Below are positions 17,008 to 24,265 of a DNA stretch of 26,280 nucleotides, in pieces. Where the stretch lies: positions 1 through 26,280 of the forward strand of contig JAKVAO010000034.1 in NCBI GenBank assembly GCA_022447685.1, written 5' to 3'. The position numbers and the translations under genes were made by a program. How positions within the stretch are numbered: the stretch's first letter is position 1; each line of letters opens with the position of its first letter. The notes beneath the pieces are model-generated. The model was given only the letters and a program-made list of their open reading frames with translations, made no database searches and was not told where the DNA came from. Origin of the DNA: Candidatus Caenarcanales bacterium. GTDB lineage: Bacteria; Cyanobacteriota; Vampirovibrionia; LMEP-6097.

Positions 17008-19113
17008 CTATTCGGGATCTATAACATCTACCCTAGGAGCTGGCGTACTATTAGCTGGAGAACTTGTGATAATCTCAACTGTAGATCTACCATTAGGTAT
17101 CGTAAATGGAATCTTCACTTCCCCACTAGCTTTAGTAAATGTAATGTTGAACTTTCTTACTTTGTTGTTGACTTTAATATGCACTGCTCCATTGAAAATA
17201 GTCTGGTTCTCTTTTATCGTGTCATAGTAGCCATCGCTGGGTCCTACTCTTAGTTCGAGTTGCTTTTCTTTACCTGTTTCATTATTCACATTAAGTTTGA
17301 ATTTATATTTAGCATGATAGTCCCCATGATTTCTATTAGCAATATTAAATTGGCGGTAACGTGTAGTGGAAGGCATTTCATTACCATGTTCATCATATTT
17401 CCAGAGATATCTCGTATTAGCACCGACTTGAGTAGATTTCGGAAAAGGAGCTATTCCTTCTGCCATAGATTCGATTCCACCTTGATTATCTCTAGCGTCA
17501 GAGCCTATTAAAAAGCTTGCAAGATTAGTGCCTTGCTTTTCATGTCTATGTCCGGAGCCTATGCCTGAAACTATATCTTTAGGGTATATGGTGATATCTC
17601 TTTCAGCGTGACAGTCACCAGCACGGGTTATCGCAAAGATTTGTCCAAAGCCAGCAGTTCTCCAGTAATTATTTCCAGTGGCATCTAGAGATTCAAAGAC
17701 ATTGCCGAATCTTGGTAGGATGGTCTTATTCTTCTTATATAAATCAAACTGATTCAAAATTGCAGATTCTGACTGTACACTTCTTGGCATGTTTAAAAAA
17801 CTTGCATGGAAGTCACCATCTGCTTTCCCTCTAATATCTACTATGCCTTGGTCACCTACTATAAAGTCTCTAGAATCCAGGACACGTGATCCTCCTGGAG
17901 GAACGATGAGTTTATCTGGAATTTCTCCAAATCTCTTTCCTGGGTTCTCTATTATATAAGCTGCGCTAAAGCCTTCAGAGCCAGATGTTGGCTTAGGATT
18001 ACTATAAGGGTTTAATTTATTAAATTCTTTAACTGAACTTCTTCCACTGCTAGAAATACCAAGGTGATTATATGGAGTGGAAATGACACCATTCGGACTT
18101 CGATAATATTCATTGAATATACCACCCTCTATAATGTTGATTTTTAGTTCACGGTTAGGGTCTGGATTTGTTATAACTATCGCAAAGTTAGAAGCTGGTC
18201 CTCGGTTTATATGTGAAGCATGAATTTTAAACTCACCAGGTCTACTACTTTCACTCACAGGAACAGGTCCAGATAGCCCTACATCTATTCTATTTGGTAA
18301 TTTCTTCCCAATCAAATTACTCGAAGATGGCGATTTGATATCCTGATTTTCAGCAGTGCCTTGAATAAAAGTAGAGTTTACGACTCCTGTGCCATATATT
18401 ACTTCTGGTTGGTTAGAATCTATGGTAATGATGCGCTTTTCTTGAGCGTTGCAACTGCTAGGCATGACTATTTCCTCTAAAGAGCTAATGAAGTAATCAT
18501 CAAAAGCCTCATCGTAGCCATTGTCTATTCCTTTAATTTCATTCTCTTTAAATCTAAAAAAGTCTTTTGGTGCCCGTGCAAAGGTCCACCTGTCAGCAAA
18601 GAACATTAATTTTGAAAGTCTTAAAAGCTCTGGGTTACGGTCTTTTAAGTACTGAGTTAAAACATCTTTTGAGCTAGTCTTGATAGGGAAGTATTCGTTA
18701 TAGAAATTATATTCGTCTTTCTCGGCTTTTATTACAGGGTCACTAATTATATTGGTGTCAATTAAGTTATTTGCTAAAACTAAGTAATGAAAGAGTATAT
18801 GTATCGGTTTCTCTTCAGCAATTTTTTCAGGTTTATCACTAAGTGCAAAAGCCCTAGAGTCTGTAGGGACTATAGAAATAGCATTAGAGTTCTCCGTGCT
18901 AAATTCAAAATTTTTAGTTGCGTTAACTATGTATTCTAAGTTGTTTAAAAACTCTCTATCGCCCTTAGTATCATTTGTGAATAGTTCTCGATGGTGTGAA
19001 ATTAGCTCATGAATGATTTTTTGTTCTAAATCAGTATAGGGTGAAAGGATTTGAGCGATTCTTTCGGTATTTTTTACCTGATTCTCTGTGAATAATGGAC
19101 TGTATAGTTCCAT
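17008..19113 (-). CDS. DUF3370-like protein, 701 aa
   Basis: The ATG is at 19111-19113, 34 bases after the stop of the 372-aa gene; no Shine-Dalgarno is evident, so coupling is likely. Residues 1-220 are a helical, acidic N-terminal region. Residues about 225-699 carry DUF3370-like landmarks in order: QPEVIYGTG (235-243), FKIHASHINRG (295-305), a V-x-x-NP block (313-317), IVPPGGSRVLD (403-413), HASFLN (436-441), NHGDYHAKYKFKLNV (595-609) and an end with STPAPRVDVID. The family is of unknown function and, to my knowledge, mostly cyanobacterial. It lacks the Sec signal I would expect of an envelope protein. A broken paralogue lies at 14029-14280. Likely a cell-surface or secreted beta-rich protein, by inference. 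Confidence 0.88.
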   Translation of the reverse strand: MELYSPLFTENQVKNTERIAQILSPYTDLEQKIIHELISHHRELFTNDTKGDREFLNNLEYIVNATKNFEFSTENSNAISIVPTDSRAFALSDKPEKIAEEKPIHILFHYLVLANNLIDTNIISDPVIKAEKDEYNFYNEYFPIKTSSKDVLTQYLKDRNPELLRLSKLMFFADRWTFARAPKDFFRFKENEIKGIDNGYDEAFDDYFISSLEEIVMPSSCNAQEKRIITIDSNQPEVIYGTGVVNSTFIQGTAENQDIKSPSSSNLIGKKLPNRIDVGLSGPVPVSESSRPGEFKIHASHINRGPASNFAIVITNPDPNRELKINIIEGGIFNEYYRSPNGVISTPYNHLGISSSGRSSVKEFNKLNPYSNPKPTSGSEGFSAAYIIENPGKRFGEIPDKLIVPPGGSRVLDSRDFIVGDQGIVDIRGKADGDFHASFLNMPRSVQSESAILNQFDLYKKNKTILPRFGNVFESLDATGNNYWRTAGFGQIFAITRAGDCHAERDITIYPKDIVSGIGSGHRHEKQGTNLASFLIGSDARDNQGGIESMAEGIAPFPKSTQVGANTRYLWKYDEHGNEMPSTTRYRQFNIANRNHGDYHAKYKFKLNVNNETGKEKQLELRVGPSDGYYDTIKENQTIFNGAVHIKVNNKVRKFNITFTKASGEVKIPFTIPNGRSTVEIITSSPANSTPAPRVDVIDPE

Positions 19114-19552
19114 AAATTCACTGTTTATGCGACTTTGAGTTCTGGTCTTAGGGGGTAGTTATTTTACCCAGAAGGTCATCTGATAGATTATTGAATGGTA
19201 TATATTGACCATCATTAGAAATTAAAAACCCTGGTTGATCTTTTGTTACGTTATATTGGAAATTATCATTAACTTTTTCTTTTGGTATAACTACTACTGC
19301 TTTTTCAAACTCTGAATTAGCAAGGTAGATGATATCTGCTACTGTTTTCTTTTGTGTTTCATTGTTCTGTATTCTAACTGAAAGAACACTTAGTTTGTCA
19401 GCTCCTGCTATTCGAACACCATTAGAATCTTTACCGACTATACTTAATTTATTAGTGTTTGTATTCGTTAAGAATAATTCTGTTGCAGTATTTGCAACTT
19501 CAGATGTTTCTGGAGGAGGGCTGTCAGGATCTCTGTTGAAGTTATCAATAAA
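18964..19552. repeat. Direct repeat copy 2, 589 bp
   Basis: Partner of 14131-14719. It covers the last part of the 372-aa gene, the 34-base spacer and the first 50 codons of the intact 701-aa gene. Because both copies include the gene junction, the unit duplicated was a piece of operon, not a single domain. Confidence 0.85.
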
Positions 19553-20266
19553 TGAAACAACTTCTTTTGGTCCTCCTTGAACTTGTTCTTGTTTATCACC
19601 CCCACCTATATTGGGGACAAAGTTAGTCACTCCAATTGGTTCAAGCACAGTAAATGTTACTAAGCTAATCGCACCCAATGTACCACCAATTGTATTTCTA
19701 ATATTAAGACCCTTCTTAGGATTATTAGAACTTAACTCATCAGTTATTGGTTTCATAACTGGTGTATTATCTCCAGTAACTTGAGGTATAGCTTTTTCAG
19801 TAGCGATTAAAATATTTCTTAAAATATGATGTTTTTTCTTGTCTTGTGCTAAATCTACCCAAAACTGACCACCAGTTTTTAAGTTATTACTGTTATCAAG
19901 AATAAAATCTGGTCTTTTCTTAGCTCCTTTTGTTAACTTTAGTAAATCTTCTACTGTTCCAGATGAATCCTGAATCATCGCTGGAAGTAAGTTTGTAACT
20001 ATATTTTCTGCGATTTGCTGATTTGCTGTTTCATCATCGGTAACACCATTAGGACTAAGCTTCGTTAACTCTTCTTTAATAGTTTGAACAATAGGAGGAT
20101 TTGTATCAGCATTGTTTGGATCAGCTTCCCATTCTGCAATTTTTGCTTCATCAAATACCTCAGCTTGCAATTTATCAAGGTTCGCATTTGATAGAGGAAC
20201 TTCTATCTGTTTTTTACCTACTTTAACGAAATTAGGTGAGGTGTTACTAGGTGATACTGTAGTCAT
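19148..20266 (-). CDS. Uncharacterised protein with one membrane segment and a duplicated C-terminal domain, 372 aa
   Basis: The ATG is at 20264-20266 with no clear Shine-Dalgarno. Residues 1-185 are acidic and unrecognised. Residues about 192-218 (IGGTLGAISLVTFTVLEPIG and onward) are the only convincing membrane segment in the window. Residues 239-372 match the end of the 878-aa protein with about 22 differences in 134 positions by eye; shared blocks include SIVGKDSNGVR, VRIQNNETQKKTVAD, YLANSEFEKAVVVIPKEKVN and SNDGQYIPF. It is the first gene of a three-gene minus-strand operon. A membrane anchor linked to a domain also found on a DUF3370-like protein suggests that the three products act in one assembly, by inference. 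Confidence 0.85.
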   Translation of the reverse strand: MTTVSPSNTSPNFVKVGKKQIEVPLSNANLDKLQAEVFDEAKIAEWEADPNNADTNPPIVQTIKEELTKLSPNGVTDDETANQQIAENIVTNLLPAMIQDSSGTVEDLLKLTKGAKKRPDFILDNSNNLKTGGQFWVDLAQDKKKHHILRNILIATEKAIPQVTGDNTPVMKPITDELSSNNPKKGLNIRNTIGGTLGAISLVTFTVLEPIGVTNFVPNIGGGDKQEQVQGGPKEVVSFIDNFNRDPDSPPPETSEVANTATELFLTNTNTNKLSIVGKDSNGVRIAGADKLSVLSVRIQNNETQKKTVADIIYLANSEFEKAVVVIPKEKVNDNFQYNVTKDQPGFLISNDGQYIPFNNLSDDLLGKITTP

Positions 20267-20294
20267 ATAGTTACAAGATAAGAAAAAAGATTTT

Positions 20295-20323
20295 TTGACA
20301 GTTATTTTAATGTCAACTTAACC
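20295..20323. promoter_or_regulatory. Divergent promoter region with facing TTGACA boxes
   Basis: TTGACA (20295-20300) and its complement TGTCAA (20311-20316) form an inverted repeat with a 10-base centre, in the 93-base gap between divergent starts. Each could be a -35 for one direction. The matching -10 elements at 17 bases (TTAACC rightward at 20318-20323, AAATCT leftward at 20288-20293) are poor. It could therefore be a palindromic operator rather than two promoters. The two -35 boxes would overlap in use, so firing in one direction could hinder the other. Confidence 0.4.
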
Positions 20324-20359
20324 TTTTTTTACTCCTTTTATGACTAAAGAGAAAAATAT

Positions 20360-23104
20360 ATGCAAAACATTATAAGTCCATTTGGTAAAAATTTAGAGAA
20401 AGTCGTAGGTCTAGGTAACCTATCTCAAAGTAATTCTTCTATATTAAATATAGTCGCTAAACAATTAGGTATATCTAATATAGATGGAACTATAAAAGCT
20501 GAGACTGTTTTAAAAGCTATGACAGACGAGCCTGTTATCTTGCCCGTTCTTATTGGTAATAACACTGAACCAAAGCATGCAGCTTTAGTGAAAAAAGAAG
20601 ATCTAGAGCAAATATTACTCCCAGATACTAGGAGAGGAAGGTATCAGCTTGCTGTGAAAAAGTTTTTTCAGAAAGACCCTTCTGTAGAGTTGAATGTTGT
20701 AAATATAGAGTCTGGACAAGTGCCTGCAGATGGAAAAGTTACTGCACAAAAAATTAATCTAAAGCAACAACACGCTTTTTATAGAGATCTAGCAAAGGCA
20801 GATCCGTTTATTAGTGCTGCTAGAGGTTTCAATGTTTCTAGCTTAGTAACAGCAATGGCTGATACTACTCAACCTACTAAAAATGAAGCTGGTGTTTCGT
20901 CAGGGATATCTGCTGTGAAAATGGCACTTATTAATATGAAGCAAGAAGCTAGCGCTGATGGTGAAACCTCAACAGATGTAAAACCTTCCTATGAGGAACA
21001 ATTTAAGAATCTAGTAACAGAAGATATGTTGGCTGGTATTAATTCCACAAGAATAGAGTTTGAAGACTTAATTGAAATAGATGGTATTGATGATGTGAGA
21101 GAAATATTCATTGATGATGCTAGTATTAGTGGCGCAAATACTATTTTAGACCAAATGGAGGCTCAAACTCCAGGTTTAACTGATGAGCTAGTGAAAGATA
21201 TGGGGTTAGAGAATAAAGAGCAATTAATTAATATCGTTATATTAAAGTCAATGAATGATCCTACAGATAGCTATTTCTCGAAAGTTTCATATGCTGTTGA
21301 TTTTGCAGAAGATTTTGTTGCTGATGTTTTACCAGATGCAAAATTTGATGCGCTAAAAACTGAATTTGGTGAGGATACTCTTAGTGTATATAAATATATT
21401 GCTAGGTTTGGTTTAGAAGAACATGGACAAAGTGAAATGAACCGTATTACAGGGAGGGTTTGGGAAATTGAGCCTGGTTCGTTTGTCCCAGTGAAATTGA
21501 TTTTAGATAATGTGGAAAATGATTACCCTGGAACTTTAGCTAAGTTGCAAACTCAAAAAGGTGTTGACACTCAAGAAGAATTAACTAATTTGTATTCTGC
21601 TCAAGTTCAAGCTCAAGCTCAAGCTCAAGCTGACCCTACTCAAGTTACAGAGATAGATTTGTTAATGCTGGCTGCAGAAAGTGCTAAAAATATTGCTGAG
21701 AGATTGAATGATTCTCATTTTGCAGTCTTAAAAGCAGAGTTTGGTAATAATGCTCAAGAAATCTTTGACTATATAATTTCTGGTGATGTGGAAGCTAGAA
21801 ATAATGAAATTGGTAGTAGAATTGACGAACTTGGTCAGCAGATATCTAAAGATATGCAGGATGTATCTGTTACGATAGCTGCAATTGAATCACGAGATAG
21901 GGCTAGGTTTAATACGATTATGAATGAACTTGGGCTTAGCTCTTCAAAAGAAGTTGCAGAGTTTATCACTATGCCTTCAGAGTCTGGTCAAGAATCTAAT
22001 TTACAAAAAGCTAAAAGAGCTTTAGGTGTGCCAGATACTCCTCCAGCAACTCAAAAGCAAACCTATGAACAGCAAGTTATAAAGCTTATAGGTCCAGCTT
22101 TGCTGCAGGAAATGAAAATTAGCCGGGATGATTTGAATAGTTTTCTTGCAGACACAGGTGGTTTCTCGGCTATAGAAGATGGTATTCAAGAATCAGTAAC
22201 TATAAATAAAAATATTGCTCAAATTGCACAAGCTTTAGATAAAGTTCCAGGGCTTGTTGATAAGTTAGTGACAGCTGAAGGCTTTGATTCTCAAGACCAG
22301 CTATTGACCCTTCTCGCTGTAGCAGCCATGCCTGAAGCTAAAAAGAATGAAAGCTCAGACAAGGTAAACGCTAGAGAACAAGTTGAAATACTACTGACTG
22401 CTGCATCTATGTCAAGTTATGTCGCTGAGAATGTAGTCACACAAGATGACTACGCTCATATTGGTGACCAGGTCGGAAAAACACCAAAGGAGATATTTGA
22501 TTATATCTTTGATAAAAATGTTAATGACCCTAAAGCACAAATCCTTGCTTTGGCATCAGTTATCGGTGGGGTTACTGAGGCTGAAACTTCAAGTCCTGCT
22601 TCTGTTTCTTCTGATGACCCACCACCACCACCTAAGCGAGATTTTGTAATGGAAGCTACACGTTTTGTTATGGACTTAGTGGATAAGCATTCTGATGTTA
22701 TGAATGACGTTTTAACTGAATTAGGAGTTTCATCGGATAATTTGTCTGGTTTCTTAAGTGAAGAGCCAGCTGATGGTGAAGAGTCTAATATGGATAAGGC
22801 AATCGCAAGCTTGGCTAAATTTAAGCCAGGAGCAGTTGTGGTTGAATCTTTAGTAACTGAGGCTACGTTACCTCCTCCTCCTCCTAAGCCTACTCCTCTT
22901 AAGGCTTCGCCTACTCCAACTACTGTAATTACGCCAGCTCCTGGAGATACAGATAATAAAACAACTTTAAAGCCACCTCCATCTGTTAAGGAGAATAATG
23001 AAACGAAGAGCCCTGATTCCATAGAAGCTAAGACACCAGCTGGCGACGGAAGAAGAAGGAGAAAAAGAACACGTACTACAATTAAGCCTGATAATAATAC
23101 ATAA
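20360..23104 (+). CDS. Modular repeat protein with shared N-terminal domain and basic, proline-rich tail, 914 aa
   Basis: The ATG at 20360 has a weak AGAGA leader. Residues about 55-170 are the domain shared with the 374-aa and 632-aa neighbours. A degenerate helical repeat then recurs with three signatures: an LG-x-SS-x-x-x-x-x-FL/QESN-x-x-KA part (clear at 522-551 and 787-814, diverged at 571-600), a PGL-x-x-x-LV part (271-290, 390-409, 630-648, truncated at 823-832) and an FG-x-x-x-EIFDYI-like part (336-347, 461-472, 705-716). The tail has PPPPPK at 754-759 and 839-843, a long Pro/Thr linker and a RRRRKR cluster at 898-903 that resembles a nuclear targeting or nucleic-acid binding signal. 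No signal peptide. A repeat-built protein suggests binding rather than catalysis. Function unknown. Confidence 0.9.
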   Translation: MQNIISPFGKNLEKVVGLGNLSQSNSSILNIVAKQLGISNIDGTIKAETVLKAMTDEPVILPVLIGNNTEPKHAALVKKEDLEQILLPDTRRGRYQLAVKKFFQKDPSVELNVVNIESGQVPADGKVTAQKINLKQQHAFYRDLAKADPFISAARGFNVSSLVTAMADTTQPTKNEAGVSSGISAVKMALINMKQEASADGETSTDVKPSYEEQFKNLVTEDMLAGINSTRIEFEDLIEIDGIDDVREIFIDDASISGANTILDQMEAQTPGLTDELVKDMGLENKEQLINIVILKSMNDPTDSYFSKVSYAVDFAEDFVADVLPDAKFDALKTEFGEDTLSVYKYIARFGLEEHGQSEMNRITGRVWEIEPGSFVPVKLILDNVENDYPGTLAKLQTQKGVDTQEELTNLYSAQVQAQAQAQADPTQVTEIDLLMLAAESAKNIAERLNDSHFAVLKAEFGNNAQEIFDYIISGDVEARNNEIGSRIDELGQQISKDMQDVSVTIAAIESRDRARFNTIMNELGLSSSKEVAEFITMPSESGQESNLQKAKRALGVPDTPPATQKQTYEQQVIKLIGPALLQEMKISRDDLNSFLADTGGFSAIEDGIQESVTINKNIAQIAQALDKVPGLVDKLVTAEGFDSQDQLLTLLAVAAMPEAKKNESSDKVNAREQVEILLTAASMSSYVAENVVTQDDYAHIGDQVGKTPKEIFDYIFDKNVNDPKAQILALASVIGGVTEAETSSPASVSSDDPPPPPKRDFVMEATRFVMDLVDKHSDVMNDVLTELGVSSDNLSGFLSEEPADGEESNMDKAIASLAKFKPGAVVVESLVTEATLPPPPPKPTPLKASPTPTTVITPAPGDTDNKTTLKPPPSVKENNETKSPDSIEAKTPAGDGRRRRKRTRTTIKPDNNT
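21602..21631 (+). repeat. In-frame hexanucleotide tract (CAAGCT), 5 units
   Basis: CAAGTT followed by four perfect CAAGCT units, encoding alternating Gln and Val/Ala (about residues 415-424 of the 914-aa protein). It lies between two of the larger protein repeats. Gain or loss of a unit keeps the frame, so it could vary linker length by two residues without breaking the gene. Confidence 0.8.
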
Positions 23105-23140
23105 AGGAACTAAAAATACTTAATCGTATTCTTTGAATTC

Positions 23141-24265
23141 ATGTCAATCTCAAGCACAAACTCTGTACCCATAGTAAAGGCTCCTAAAGGTCAGCTTTTA
23201 GAGCCGAATGTGAAAACTTCTAAGTCTTTTATTAGAACATTGCCTGTTGGTAAGGATATTAGAGCCTTGCCAATAGTTAATGGTGATACAATTCAAGGTT
23301 TGGCTTCTTTGAATGATGAACAGTTCCAGCAGATAATGGCACTGCCAGATGCTAAGTTTGGTAGGCTTGTCCATGGTGCTCAAGCTAGGTTGAAAAAAGA
23401 CCCAGGTGATTATATTAGCTTAAAAGTAAGTAAAGTTGATTCTAGAACTGGGGAAATTCAAAAAGGTTATAAGGTTCAAGATATTCAAGTTAAAGATTTA
23501 CTCTCAATGTTCGGTAATATTAACACCAATGATAATATTTTAAGAACTATAAGGCAAAAAGCTTATAGTCCAGAGAATCTTTTAGAAGCAATGAGTGGTA
23601 ATAAACTACCTTCGGGATCATCTATGTTTAAAGACTTCGTGAAGGGTAAAGTTGCAGCTTATGAAGCTTCTCAAGTCAATAATCCAGACGACAGTGTTGA
23701 TAATGATGAGGCTGATAATGAAGATCCAGCTCTGAATCTTAATCCTGTTAATGATAACGACAAGGATCAGGAAATTGAAGGTTTGAAGGATGATAATGCA
23801 AGGCTAACAGAAGAAAGAGCTGAAATGAAGCGTAAGCTTGATGATGCCGTTGCTTTATTAAAAGTGAAACAAGCGGAACTTGATAAGGCTAAAGGTGAAA
23901 ACGATACTCGGGTAAATGCTTTTATGGCTAAAATGGAAAATGAGCCAGGACCTCGTAACCATGTTGTAACTACTTTAGGTACCAGTTATGATAAGCTAGA
24001 ATCTTTCTTGAAAGAGAAACCAAAGGCTGGTCAAGAATCTAATTTAGATAAAGCAGAGGCTGTTTATCAACAATTTATAGATGAATCGCTTGTTAAGAAG
24101 CCGACTAAGAAGCCAGAACAAGATCCAGAGGAACTAACCACGGGAGAACCTCCTAACCCTGATATGGAAATTATAAGAGCGGGTCTTCAGGATAGCGGTG
24201 TTGGTAAGAAAGAAGGTATCAACAAGAATAAAGCACAAACTTATTTAGAGTTAGCTAATTATTAA
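23141..24265 (+). CDS. Modular protein with shared N-terminal domain and coiled coil, 374 aa
   Basis: The ATG at 23141 lies 36 bases after the preceding stop; no close Shine-Dalgarno, though AAAGGAAC sits about 30 bases upstream. Residues about 38-151 are the domain shared with the 914-aa and 632-aa proteins (RALPIVNGD, LNDEQFQQIMALPDAKFGRL, PENLLEAM). An acidic Asp/Asn linker (181-208) and a coiled coil (209-256) follow. Residues 259-310 contain one copy of the repeat found in the 914-aa protein, with LESFL at 286-290 and GQESNLDKA at 297-305. A Lys/Pro-rich stretch and a polar tail end it. It probably forms an operon and a functional pair with the 914-aa gene. It ends exactly against the convergent phosphatase gene. 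Confidence 0.88.
   Translation: MSISSTNSVPIVKAPKGQLLEPNVKTSKSFIRTLPVGKDIRALPIVNGDTIQGLASLNDEQFQQIMALPDAKFGRLVHGAQARLKKDPGDYISLKVSKVDSRTGEIQKGYKVQDIQVKDLLSMFGNINTNDNILRTIRQKAYSPENLLEAMSGNKLPSGSSMFKDFVKGKVAAYEASQVNNPDDSVDNDEADNEDPALNLNPVNDNDKDQEIEGLKDDNARLTEERAEMKRKLDDAVALLKVKQAELDKAKGENDTRVNAFMAKMENEPGPRNHVVTTLGTSYDKLESFLKEKPKAGQESNLDKAEAVYQQFIDESLVKKPTKKPEQDPEELTTGEPPNPDMEIIRAGLQDSGVGKKEGINKNKAQTYLELANY

Noticed and set aside
22501..23022. 173-codon minus-strand frame with Gly-rich stretches
   Set aside because: The glycine runs are the complement of the proline codons in the 914-aa gene; it is a shadow frame.
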